DNA of 64,000 nt from Endothia cerciana (lineage: Eukaryota; Ascomycota; Sordariomycetes; Diaporthales; Cryphonectriaceae). The notes beneath the pieces are model-generated. The model did no database searches. It was not told where the DNA came from and worked only from the letters and a program-made list of their open reading frames with translations. Where the stretch lies: contig JALRMH010000022.1 of the NCBI GenBank assembly GCA_026119935.1, forward strand, positions 496,001 to 560,000. Direction: 5' to 3'. This document shows, one piece after another, positions 36,368-47,636 of this stretch (positions within the stretch are counted from its first letter, which is position 1; the number at the start of each line of letters is the position of its first letter). The position numbers and the translations under genes are program-made.

Positions 36368-37834
36368 GGTGCTGGTACCCGGATGACCAGCAGCTGAAGC
36401 GATGTATGAGCAGAAGCAAGGTTTTCGTAATGGTTGGTCCTCGTGAGTGAATGTAGGTGTGCGAGAACGATCTAGACTGGTCTTAGTTTGGTGCTAATAT
36501 CGCGGAAGTCTCGTCCTTTGTGGTAGATGCGGGAGCCGAGTAGCTCGACAGGCAGAGTGCTTTCAAATGATCAGATAGTGCTGGAATTGCAGGTTTGATG
36601 GGATGGCTCAACGACAGGAGTAGCCTTTATTGAATATTGTAAGGAGTATAGACACTGATGAGAAGGGGTACTGGGCCTAGTTCCATAGAGGATCGTGTGT
36701 TGCAGCATGCGGCAGTCAGCGCAGCTGAATGGGGCCTAGGTGAAGTTTCGCCGGGATGGGTTTAGGCAACGAGGAGTACTCTTCGGTCGTGGTGCCGTCA
36801 TCCACTAGCGGGTCTAAGGGTTATTCGGGCTTGAAAGAGCCAAAAGGCCTCAGTGATTGCGCTCAGCATTGTAAGAATGTGTTGTGGGCCAGCTGTTGAT
36901 TTTGATCATCTTGAGTGTGGCGGAGACAATCCCAGAGCTCTGATCAGCTGAGACGAAATTCCAGTTCCACACGCACAGCACACGTGCGTCAGCCTGGGGT
37001 GAGCTGTCATTTCCTCCCACAATCCTTCTAACTGGAGCGGCTCGGTGCCTATTGGGTGGAACCTGCAAGGAGAACTGGGAATGTAACGTCGTTGAGTGCT
37101 TGGATTCGACTCCAACTCGAATACTAACACTGACCAAGGGGAGGCTTTCTCGCTGCGTCGCAGGGCCCGGTGGGAAGCCTCAATGGGGACATCACTGAGC
37201 AGTGCGAACTATAAAATGCCAAGCTCAGCCACCACGAGATGGTTCTTTTCAGCTCGTACACTTCCATGACGTGAGGCTGGCTGGAGACCCTAGATCAGAA
37301 GGCTTGTTGTGTGAGCGGCTAGAGCCGCCCAAGTCGTTCTCGCGTGCATAACGAGAACGAGCTCCACCACCACATACATGTGCAGAGCCCCATACTGTAG
37401 CAGCAAAGTGAGTATGGGCTCCAGCTCAATGTGACCCAAACCTGCATCGCGTTTCATGTGGCTACTACATCAGAGAGGGGGCGACAAATGCTCGTTGACG
37501 TGAGGCCGAACTTGTCAAACATCATCAGAGCCCGCATGTTAGACAAAGGAAAGAACATGGTGCTTCAGTTTACGTGCTGAGTGGCTTGAAATGGAACATC
37601 TCTACACAGCACCAGCGCGCAAGGCTTCTGCCTTGTGCCTTAAGCCTTGCAAAGGCACACCTAGCGAGTAAAGACTCCAGTAAGCATAGAGCTCAATGGT
37701 GTCCCATCAGTTAGAATCATGACTTACTCCTAAGGTTTTGGATAAGAAGGTCAAGAAAAGTGAGCAAAGCTGGCTTCTGCCTGAGCTGAAATTTACGACA
37801 TTAGAAGGATCCTCAAGCATTCTCTCTGCTGATA
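36368..37834. other. Intergenic region, no gene seen
   Basis: Frames up to 95 codons only. No domain, tRNA or repeat was recognised. The transposon remnant begins at its right edge at a TA dinucleotide (37833-37834). Confidence 0.45.
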
Positions 37835-37882
37835 AGTCGCAGGGGGTAACTTTCGGCCACCCGTAACTTTCGGCCACCCTGG
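37835..37882 (+). repeat. Left terminal inverted repeat of the pogo-like element
   Basis: It starts AGTCGCAGGGGG and carries two 16-bp direct repeats of GTAACTTTCGGCCACC, at 37846-37861 and 37863-37878, one base apart. Such doubled motifs in transposon ends usually bind transposase; this is inferred here. Confidence 0.93.
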
Positions 37883-37968
37883 TCGACCCCCACTATCTCT
37901 CCAGCCACCTCTATTTATATTAACTTTTCTCGACCAATTTTATCCCGAATAACTTCATTTTTTCACAG

Positions 37969-39202
37969 GACCTAGATATCGGCGTTATAAAGCTTTATTC
38001 CGAAGCTGACCTAGCCCAGGTGATCGAGGCTGTCAGGGCGGGCATATCACAGCGACAGGCCTCGAGAGAATGGGGCATTCCGAGAGCTACTCTTCAGCAT
38101 CGCCTGGCAGGAGGAGAATCGCATAAAACAGCTTATTCAGATAAGCAAAGGCTTTCTAATCGATGAAATATGGATGAGGCTGGGATAATAGAGGGCTAAG
38201 GAGAGAATGGATTAGTCCTTGGTGGCTCTTCTTCACGTTTAATCCAGAAAAAAGAGCCTGGATCGAAAGCCTGGACCTCTTTCCTCGAGTGTATCTCTGC
38301 TGTGGGCACTCATCTTCTTCCCCTGGTTATTTTCAAGGGCTTAACCGTACAACAATAATAGTTTCCTACTCGCCTGGAGCTTTTCGAGGGCTGGCAATTC
38401 ACAGCAACGAGAAATGGATGGCTATGGCAGCTATACAACTAAGGAGTTTATATAGCAATGCTTTCGAAACAATATTCTGTTGCTTTATTTGCCTCCTCAT
38501 ACCTCTCACGTGCTTCAACCCCTCGATCTAGAGGTCTTCTCATCTCTTAAAAGAGCATACAAGAAAGTCAGTCTCCTGGGCTAATAGGGGGACTCAATAG
38601 TCCTAGGCAAGCGGTTATTCCTCGAAAACTATTGCCTAGCCCGTACAGAAGGTCTTTCTATCCAGAATATTAGGTCTGGATGGCAAGCCTCAGGTCTATG
38701 GCCAGTCAGACTGGCTAAGCCGCTCTTGAGCCCTCTTCTCCTTGAGAATACTTCTCGACGCACTCAGACCCAGCCGAATTCAGGCTCAAGGCCCTCAACA
38801 ACAGCCCAGCCTACCCAGAAAGCCTCCTCAAGCCAGCCGGATCTTATTTCAACTCCTCGAGGGGCTAAAGATCTATATCATCAGCTGCAGAAGATTTAGG
38901 GCCAGGTTTTGGATGAGCCAGGGCGCCGTTTAGTTGCCAGAAAAATAAAAAAGGCTCAGGAAGAGAGGGACATAGAACTGGCTAAGGCTCTGGAGGAAAT
39001 CGATGCATTGAAAATGCAGATTGAGGCTCTCAGGCCTAGTAAAAGAAGAAAGGTTGATATCAGCCCGAATTCGAGGTTTGCAGATATCCAGGCTATACAG
39101 AGGGCTCAAAATTCAGTCAATCGGAATGAGGATGGTCAGGATGAAGAGAGCGATGTCGAATTACCTACTGACGAAGAGGACTGTATTATAGTAGGCGAAT
39201 AG
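37969..39202 (+). pseudogene. Pogo/Fot1-type transposase remnant (DDE_1)
   Basis: The N-terminal part (37969-38163) encodes a Psq-like helix-turn-helix with GISQRQASREWGIPRATLQ. It passes straight into NMDEAGIIEG at about 38167, so the CENP-B-type second DNA-binding domain and the start of the catalytic core are missing. Further family pieces follow (PGSKAWTSFLECISAVGTHL, PLVIFKG), then several stops and frame changes. From 38909 to 39202 an intact frame encodes a coiled, basic C-terminal tail (ALKMQIEALRPSKRRKVD). Stops such as that in EG*G where the family has Gln, and in QQQ*FP where it has Trp, fit C-to-T or G-to-A change as in repeat-induced point mutation. No functional transposase can be made. 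Confidence 0.85.
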
Positions 39203-39253
39203 GGCTGAGAAATATAAATAATATATCTATATATATATAGGTGGTGTGGCTGG

Positions 39254-39301
39254 CCAGGGTGGCCGAAAGTTACGGGTGGCCGAAAGTTACCCCCTGCGAC
39301 T
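39254..39301 (-). repeat. Right terminal inverted repeat of the pogo-like element
   Basis: This is the reverse complement of the left end, with the same doubled 16-bp motif at 39258-39273 and 39275-39290. It is followed by TA at 39302-39303. Confidence 0.93.
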
Positions 39302-42300
39302 TACAACTTTCCGTTCCTGCGTTCGTCACGATGGGGGGGTAGGGGTCGTCGCCGCTCCTGACGTTCTTTTGCTTATTTCCTCTATTTGGTAATGGGTTGG
39401 TGCGCGGAGTCAGATTGCGATCCTTCATAATGTAACATTATATAACGAGGAATCTCCCAAATCCTTCTCGGCCGGACGTTGAGAGGCGGGAGGATAAAGC
39501 CGTACCCGACATGCTGGCTACGGTACGGCCGAGGTGGGGATAGGCATGGGGATCCCCAGAAATTCCTCCTTATTTCCTTCATTGAGTATCGCTTTGCGGG
39601 GACATAGCGTGACTTTTGAAATCGGCTTGACCGGCGGCACTCACGAATATCCATGCACCCTTGTTCTAACGCCGAGAAATGGTGCTGAATTGAAACAGTC
39701 ATCTTTCAGCAGGGCTCCGGGAACCAGTGAAACTAAGCACATGACATCAATAACATGTGTGAATGAATTTGATCTGCAGGTAGAGAGGTTGCAACAGATG
39801 CAGCACATTAAAACCGCGCGGTAGAAAGATATCTTCCCAATTCGGGCTTCGCAGTAGACCCCATTCCGGTTCGATGCTGGCGTTCTGGAGTCAGCAATGA
39901 TGATTGATACTAGCTATCGCGGACATTCATTCTCCGTGTCAAGGGGATGATTGTTGATAATCTTGTATCTATGAAAGTGCATATGTCGGGGTGCCCATTA
40001 GACTTGGCTTTGTCATTACTACAGTAATGTCAAACATCCTTCACCGGCACTTCCAGGCATCCATACCATCGTACTTGAGTAGAGTACAATGGCTCCTCCC
40101 CCTCTGACATTCGGGGCCACACATGGCCCCACCATATTTCACGTCGGCACAATGTTGCATATCATGTACTATGTACTAATGACAGAAGCAAAAAGGGGAT
40201 GTCAGCTTATAATACAAAATGACACTTACTTTTTGAGCCGGATATAAGGAACGGGTTAATATTATGTAATCTAGAGCCCACTCCTTATTATTAATAGTGG
40301 AAAACACCGCAACATGCATAATATAGCGCTGGAAAAATTTCAGAAGAATATGAACATATGAAGCTCTCAAAAATGATGTGTTTGCAGAGCATGATATGAC
40401 ATATGACATGTTCTCTCACCATATCAAAATAGGCATGTTGGTGGAGATGATTCCTTATTCAGAGAATATTGCACGCCCGATTCATTCCAAACGGGACGGA
40501 GGAAGGCCGCTGTAGCCACACAGCGTGACTATGATCGGACGTGGCGGATGAGAGAATATCAACGGTGCAGTGGAGCCATGCGCTGGCCAAACCAGCTTCG
40601 TCTTGTCCGTTCAATGACGGTCAAGATATTGAATGCAGCGTTGAGAACATCAGTGAGACAATAGGAATGAACTTGCTTGCGAGAGACGACGTTTGAGTCA
40701 AGGGTTGGTTAGCAGAAGCAGTACACTCAATTGGTCAATAACACAGCTCATCTATCTGGTTGAGGATCTATCAGTGTGTTCTCTGCGGTTTGCGATAGTC
40801 CGAATAATACGCGGACTCGTTGATGTCAAGCCTTAATGCGTGCGAGAGCTCCATACTGAAAAGGCTATATGACCTAAGGACGCAAGGCGCATGTGGCATG
40901 CATTGAGATACTCCGAGGTGAAGGCTCTCTAGCTCCCCGGTCCCTTGTCGTAAGATGACCGGCTAATTTTGGAGGCAGCGGTTGTAAACAAGGTGGTTTT
41001 TTCCTTCTCATTCTTCTCGATGTCTTCATTCCCTCAACGACAATATCACACCGCAGGACAGTTTTTTTTTCTTCCCCTGTACACATCTTTGCCGATTCAT
41101 GTACCTAGAGCATGTCTGATGAGGATATTGTGAAGCAGGCGAGATCCAGAGAGTGTCCATTCTATCAGATGGCGCCAATCTTATCAGATCCTAATTGTCC
41201 AATTGCCCTAGCGAAGGTGGACGTCAGGTGTGGATCTCTTGTAGATCTTGCCCGATAGAGACTTCGACGATCGCATCTTGCAACAAGCCTCGTTCAAGGA
41301 CGTACGGATCCCGAAATTTAGTTGGGGCAAAACGTGCTGATGTCGGTTCCTTGAAAGGCAGCAGCTCTTGGAACATCACGATTCTGAGTTTTATATCTGC
41401 TTGAACTTGCTGCATGGGTGAAAAGTGGATGCTTAACAGTAATCATTGCTATGATCCTATCTGTAAGGAGAGTCATGGTGGTCCATCAAAAACATCTCTA
41501 CTGTGTGATATAGTGGTGGTATAGTATAGGCATTTGTGACCCTCGGAGCGGACAAGGTCTGGGCTCCTGGATACCACAGTAAACAATTGCACGGCAGGAC
41601 CCGCCCCGTTGGTAGACTTGTTGATCTCCCTTGTCTTGGAAGTGGGCTCCAGAAACTCTTTTTTCACCCCGGCAGACAAGGCTGATTCAAGCTTCCAAGG
41701 TTTTCCGAACATGAATCGTCTACTGTGTGAGTGTCGAATTCGCACTTGCATGGGTTTTCCAGCAATTTATAACAGAAAGCCAACCCAGCAGGGCGGCATA
41801 ATACTATATATGTCAATAACGGAGTGTCATTATTCATCTACTTGTTACTGACAGACTGGGAGTACTCCATGCTTTCTGATTCTAGCAATATCCAATGACC
41901 AGTAGTGGAGAAGTGGAAATACTGTGTAACAAGGCTTGGTCAACTTGACGTCTGTCAAGCAGTACTGACCCACCGAAACCTTACTAGAGCCGCTTTACAA
42001 CTCGAGTATCGAAGTTTATATAACTGAGGCTGTTCCAGGCTATCCATGTTATTCCTGTGGATGTCGTGCCCAAAGACAGCCTCCGAATGGACGACCATGG
42101 GCGTGGATTATGTCCTCACACATCCACTGCCATGGCCGAAAGGCCGGACGGGTATGCATGGAATGTAGACATCTCGGCCACTTGCTTTGATGAAGGTCCC
42201 ATTACAAAGAACAAGCGGGAAAAAAAATTGACAAGGTCGGCGGTTCAACTCCGACGTTGCCAGGGCTGCCAAGGACGCCAGTACCACGACGAGAAATATT

Positions 42301-42396
42301 AAATGAGCACTGTTTGCTACTTGACGACCGTTCGAGTGATCTATCACTCTCTTCCCACCTGGCAACAACTCTCTTTCAACCAGTGTTACGTCGATC
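39302..42396. other. Gene-poor region, partly AT-rich
   Basis: About 3.1 kb with only short frames; 40100-40480 is notably AT-rich. No domain or repeat family was recognised. The last 100 bp hold the leader of the GMC gene. Confidence 0.45.
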
Positions 42397-44259
42397 ATGC
42401 GGGGTCTTCTAGTCAGCACCCTGGCAGCTACTGCCTCCAGCAACACGACTGGCTACGACTATATCATCGTGGGTGGTGGTCCCTCTGGAATCATCACAGC
42501 TACGCGTCTTGCTCAGTCCTCTAGCAAGAGCGTGCTTCTCCTCTCTCGTGGACAAGATCCTACCGTCCAGACCGGTGCAACTGGGACAGTAGGCTGGAAT
42601 GACAGTCTAGCGCTCATTGACGTTCCTGGTCTTTCGACAGCAGTGGCCGACTACAATGTCGGAAATGAGAGTCTGTTTAGCGCATACTTGTGCGCTGACG
42701 CGCCGGAAGTTTATGCTTCTTGCGTCTTCGGAGGCGGTGCTAGCATTAATTGTAAGTCGTCTTGATTTTTCGTTGGCTTTGCGAGACCAAACATTTTATC
42801 TTAGTCTTCCTTTTCTTGTTTTTGTATTGATTTTTTTTCTTCTTCTTTCTCCTTGACTGTATGATATCCCGCGTTATCATACTGAGACCTAAGTATGGAG
42901 AAAACATACACAACCCGGTATTGCTGCTAACATAACTAAATAGACATGATGTTTCCCCACCCTCCCGAGCATGATTTCAATGATAAGTGGCCCATGGGAT
43001 GGAAATGGGATGATGTATCGGAGGCGGCGGATCGAGTATGGAGCCTCAACCCAGGAACCTCGCTGCCAAGCAAGGACGGAAAGCGGTACGATCAAGGGAT
43101 GTACGAGACCGTGTCCAAGTTCCTGGATGCCCAAGGCTGGTCGTCCATCAACTCGAGCGCGGAGCCAAACAAAAAGACGAAGGTGTACAGCTACCCTAAT
43201 TGGGATATCGGCAATCAGGAGCGCATCGGCCCTTTGAGAACTTACCTACCCCTGGCCGAGGAGCTCGACAACTTCTCCTACCAAGTGAACTTCACCGTTC
43301 GCCGTGTAATACGTGACGGAAGCCAGGCTACTGGCGTTGAGGTTGAGACTGAGTCTGGCACCATCGAGACTGTAAGCCTGAACGAGGGTGGCAAGGTCAT
43401 TCTGGCTGCCGGTCCCTGGGGAACTCCCCGTATCCTTGTCAACTCTGGCATTGGCCCTCTCGATCAGATTAAGACTGTTGCAAATGGTACGACTGGCATT
43501 ACTTTCCCACTCAAGAAAGATTGGATCGAGCTTCCTGTAGGGCAGGCCATCAAGGACCACCCCATCTTCACTTTCTACGTTCAGACTCCGGATAACTGGA
43601 CTGCTTTCAACATCACCAGGGTCGTCGATGGCATCGACACCATGGATATCGACCTATATGAGAGCGCTGGCTCACGGGTCCTGGCTCAGGGCTACCACCG
43701 CTTGCTCTTCTGGACCTCCAATGTTGCCTCGGATAATATCACTCGATACTATCAAGGCTCAGTCAGCCCTCAGGGCCCAGGACTCTTCCTCGTCAAGGGG
43801 TACCTGACCCACGGCGCCACCTCATCTGGGAAAATGGGCATCAACGCCAATGGTGACGTTGACCACACTCAGGTGCCTTACCTCCAAGACGCTGGTGATA
43901 AGGAGGGCGCGACCATGTTCATTGAGGAGATGCTGGAAAGCATGCCTTCCTACGAAGGCTGGGAGCTGGCTGATGGGTACACCAACGTCTCGTACATTCT
44001 GTCCGCATACACCCAGGGCGACCACTACCTCGGATCTGCGAACATTGGCACCGATGCCAGTACCTCTGTGGTGAGCACGGACGACGCTAAAGTCTGGGGA
44101 ATGGCCAACTTGCACATCGTGGACTCAAGCATCCATGCCGACCTTCCTACAGGAAACACTCAGGCTATCGCCATGGTCGTTGCCGAGAAGGCAGTTGAGA
44201 AGATCATCGCGGCTGCCAACTCCACCTCAGCACCCCTACTGAAGCGCCGCGGCCTTTAG
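42397..44259 (+). CDS. GMC flavin oxidoreductase, cellobiose-dehydrogenase-like without cytochrome
   Basis: Two exons, 42397-42751 and 42944-44259, give 556 residues; the 192-nt intron (GTAAGT...AATAG) joins FGGGASIN to YMMFPHPP. A short hydrophobic N-terminus (MRGLLVSTLAATASS) may be a signal peptide. The FAD-binding dinucleotide motif is YDYIIVGGGPSG (G26-G31), and the FGGGASIN block matches the conserved flavin-attachment area. The dehydrogenase domain resembles that of fungal cellobiose dehydrogenase (CAZy AA3_1-like), with the catalytic His in GDHYLGSANIG and the Asn in PTGNTQA. The N-terminal haem domain of true CDH is absent, and no upstream exon for it was seen. The enzyme probably oxidises a sugar or alcohol and could feed electrons to other acceptors; the substrate is unknown. 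Confidence 0.9.
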
Positions 44260-44735
44260 AATAATTACCTTAGACGGACCGAACGTCAAGCGATTGAGTG
44301 CCCACGGCCACCTTTGCGAATTCTCTTCTTGTATATAGTATAATTCTTGTTGCAGAGATGACCTCCTTGATACCGAGGCTATGTATCCAAATCTAGCTAG
44401 TGGCTTGTCCATGGTCATTTTTCGCACGGTTTTTATGTCAGATATGTGTTTAGGACTGGAGGATTTAGTATCAAGGAAATCAAGAAGTAGATCACGGATT
44501 ACAAGAGAATAGTCACGAGCAATCGGCATGTGTAAGCAATTTTTTACGACGATCTGAGAGCAATTGCATGTCAGAAGTGGCTATAGCCAGACCCAAGTAC
44601 CTTGGCAGAATGTGTCTTTCGTCTCCGTTTCGGGACATTTAACGTTGGCTCTGGCCCGGGTCCACGATCTATCTTCCTCGAGAAAGAATAGGCAGATTGT
44701 GTATATTCTTACAACTTCCTTAAAGCGATAGCCCG

Positions 44736-44771
<36 letters not shown>

Positions 44772-46154
44772 TGTATAAAAAGACAGTATATCAGGGGAAG
44801 TCTTATAGACAATCAGTCCATGATTAAACAGATGAAACATTGGAAAGTGCTGGGCCTAGACACCAGGTGACTGCTGTATTGTTAGACCAACCTAAGCTGA
44901 TCTGGGTCCGTTCCAAATACCCAAGTCTTGGACCAAATGTCGAGGGTATGTGATCACAGAGAACGGCTACGAAGCCATGCAATGCATAATCATGTTGTTG
45001 GTTGTGTTGAACAGTAGGATTCACCTCAATGACGCTAAAAATGTAGGTACGTAGGTAATCACCTAATATGAGAGAGCTTCTCCATCGCTACCACCTTTGC
45101 CTCGAATATTACAAGTGACAGGGTGAATTGCTGCAGTTGGGAGAAGCAGTAGTATAACAGGGATATATTTTGTTTGCTGTGCTGCTGCAGTCTAGTATGG
45201 GATTTACCAAGAGAAACCAAAATGGCGTGTTCGCAATGGCAACTCAGGTATTCGGGGCTGCGGCATAAGTCATCGCCCGGAGAAGAGCAAGGTCGACGGG
45301 AAACCCGTTATGCGTAGGACGAGGAACGAGACGGCGTCAAATCCATGTGCCTGTGTACCTACCTAGTAAGGCTTCGAGACCCGTACTGCCTGAGTCAGTC
45401 TTCAGACAGCTTAGGCCGAGCGATCTTGGACATAGCTGGGGCTAGGAAATATCTTAGAAGCTCACGATTTTCCAGATGTTTTGGCAAATTATTCAGAGAC
45501 CATGGGATTGCCGCAAATTCTCGCTGGAATTTTTCGGGATGACTATATGTAGGAAACGACGCCTGTGGGATGGCTATTTTCGTTTTGTGAACGAAAAGTC
45601 TCATCAAGCGCTTGGGTTTCTCATTTACGCTCCGATAATCCAAGCTTAGTTGTATTTATTGTACCCACATGTTAGCTGCCGTGAGGTTCCTGAGAGGTAC
45701 GTAGTATTCGCGCGTATGGAAAAGCCGTGATCAACAACCGCATTTTCGTGTCTAGGATGACGGTCTGCTTCGCGTAAAAGCTCGATCACGCTCTCAGCTC
45801 AGAGATCCTTGATGCCACACTTCCCGGGGAAAATGGTCACGAGGCACTATGGCTTACACACTTGAAATCTGAACCCGGCATACTTCCCCCAACCCCACAC
45901 CTACAGCGGAACCCTTTTCCCGACCCTATAGGGCCCCAAGGGGCTGCAACCGTGCTGGGGTGCCCGGAAAACCCGGGCGGTCGGTACTGACGACACATCT
46001 AGTCGTATACATGCGGGTCGTATTGATATTGCCTGGGTTGGAAGTTGGAACCTATTGCTGTAATGTCGCGATATTTGAGAACTCGGTTTGCTATAACAGT
46101 AAGAAAGAAAGGTTGAGGACCTCAAATTTTTGCGTCCCTCCAGAAGCTTCAACC
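44260..46154. other. Intergenic region, no gene seen
   Basis: Short frames only. It contains a compound (TC)n(TG)n microsatellite near 44735-44774 and scattered AT-rich DNA. Confidence 0.45.
44735..44774. repeat. (TC)n(TG)n compound microsatellite
   Basis: About ten TC units pass directly into about ten TG units. Confidence 0.9.
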
Positions 46155-47461
46155 ATGGCGAAAAGACTTCTCACTGTCCTTCTTCTGGCCGTCGTTTTGA
46201 CGCTTATGACCAGAATAGTGGACGCAGCAAGTTCTGGGGAAGTTGTCTTCATTGGCTCCGATCGATTCCTGTTCGATGTCGATGGGAACCACATCAGTTC
46301 CTACGCCTTGAAAATTTACTGTCGGTTCCTCACCTGGTTCTCCTAACTTGAAGGCATTATCAAGACTTCCGTAGCTAATCAGGCTTGGAAATATAGACTT
46401 TGGTGAAGTTGTTATTCCTCCGCGATTTCGTGGGAACGTTGCTGACAGAACCAACGCCTCGCTGCAGAAAATAAATACTACGGATACGGTCTTGACTTCA
46501 CAACAAGTGCCGGGAGTGCGGAGCCGCCCTTGCTCTGTTATTCCTCTGTTGACTTGGTCAATTGGTTTGTGGAGCACAGCGTCTAGGCCGTCTTATCCAT
46601 CTAATTTAACATCGGACATAGGAATTTCGAGGGCGTCTTATCTTCAGGTGAAGACACCGGCGGACGCCCTCATGTCATCTACAACTCGGACACCCAGCAA
46701 TATGTGCTTTGGTCCAACTTGGGAACCGGATATACGGTTGCCACGTCATCAGCACCAAATACGCCGTTCACCGTTGCAGGAGTGGTAGCCTTAGATCCTC
46801 GATTCACTGGCCTTCAGCCAGCAGACGAGTCTGTCGTAACAATTGGTATGATGAGGTTCATCATGGCATGTTCCAGAGGCATTGATTTACTAAAGCCCCT
46901 CACTTTCCTAGGGGACGAGGCGTACTTGATATGGTCCGTTCTCAACTTCGCGGATCCCCGAGCGGGAAGTCTCTGGCCACCGATCTTTCAGACATTGCAT
47001 ATTTCTCCTTTGACGGATGATTACGTACGACCCCATACACTAACGCGGCCTTGTGGGACTGCTCTAACGACGTGTAGTTGGCTTCGGCCGCATTCGACCT
47101 TGTAGATCAGCAGACTGAATCGCCGGATTTGGGCTTCTACGTCACCGAGTCCGGTTCCAACACGACTGGGAGCTCCACGAACTTGATACCGCTCTGCCAC
47201 TTGGAATACGACATTGGCCGCCCCAATAGCACCGTGACTCCCTCTGGACAAGTCGCTTTCCAGCAGGGCTCTAGTCAAAATTCATTGCGTGGGCTGAGGG
47301 GGAATCTGAGCGCCGTCCAAGTTAGGCACGGAAAGGGGATCAAATTCTTTTCAACAAGTAGTCTAGACGTGGCACATGATACCCTTTGTCAGATTTCGAG
47401 GGAAAAATTCGAGCAATCGCATGCTGCAGGACTTGTTTTCCAGGGATATCTGTGTTCCTGA
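46155..47461 (+). pseudogene. GH43-like glycoside hydrolase gene, probably damaged
   Basis: A signal peptide (LLTVLLLAVVLTLMTRIVDA) starts at ATG 46155 and is followed by RFLFDVDGNHISSYA, the usual opening of fungal GH43-type galactanase-like proteins. After a gap of about 170 bp comes KYYGYGLDF, then CYSSVDLVNW joined by a 57-nt intron (46565-46621) to NFEGVLSSGED. Further blocks are GGRPHVIYNSDTQQYVLW and, after an intron ending at 46911 or so, DEAYLIWSVLNFADP and TLHISPLTDDY. A last intron (47025-47077) leads to AAFDLVDQQTESPD. The segment expected to contain the conserved Gly-Gly near residue 55 is missing, and after ESPD the remaining 110 residues do not resemble the family. Either unseen exons or indels explain this; decay is the more likely reading. 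Confidence 0.5.
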
Positions 47462-47557
47462 CGTGTCCGCAAAGTCCCACCCAATGGCGAGGGCCTGAGT
47501 CGTGGCGATGCTGGCTCCATGAACAAGCAACGCCCAATCTCATATGGTTAGTCCATG

Positions 47558-47636
47558 TCCGATATGGTGTAGTGGTTAATATTACGCGTTTTCAGATCCT
47601 CTTTGATGCTCCGGGGTTCGATTCCTCGTTTCGGAG
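47558..47636 (+). tRNA. Degenerate tRNA-Glu-like sequence (possible UUC anticodon)
   Basis: The acceptor strands TCCGATA and TTTCGGA pair except for one T-T mismatch. A D-arm (GTGTAGTGGTTAATAT) and a T-arm (CGGGGTTCGATTCCTCG with an RNA polymerase III B box GGTTCGATTCC) are present. A TTC anticodon can be placed in TTTTCAG after the 5' strand ACGCG, as in fungal tRNA-Glu. The 3' strand of the anticodon stem is not found, the molecule is 79 nt long, and there is no T-run terminator right after it. It is therefore best read as a tRNA-Glu pseudogene or a tRNA with a small odd insertion. Confidence 0.5.

Larger units (their letters stand above)
37835..39301 (+). mobile_element. Decayed pogo/Fot1-type Tc1-mariner DNA transposon
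   Basis: A 1,467-bp element is bounded by 48-bp terminal inverted repeats at 37835-37882 and 39254-39301 that match perfectly by eye. A TA dinucleotide flanks each end (37833-37834 and 39302-39303), the duplication expected for this superfamily. Inside are fragments of a transposase of the pogo/Fot1 group with a helix-turn-helix, an NMDEAGIIEG-type first catalytic motif and a Lys/Arg-rich C-terminus. The element is shorter than full Fot1-like copies of about 1.9 kb, and the coding part is broken by stops, so it is non-autonomous; it could still be moved by a related transposase because both ends are intact. Confidence 0.93.

Noticed and set aside
42225..42265. tRNA T-arm-like sequence around GGTTCAACTCCGAC
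   Set aside because: The stem and loop sizes are wrong and no acceptor or anticodon arms can be placed.
46149..46577. 142-codon minus-strand frame
   Set aside because: Antisense to the GH43-like blocks, which have clear family motifs on the plus strand.
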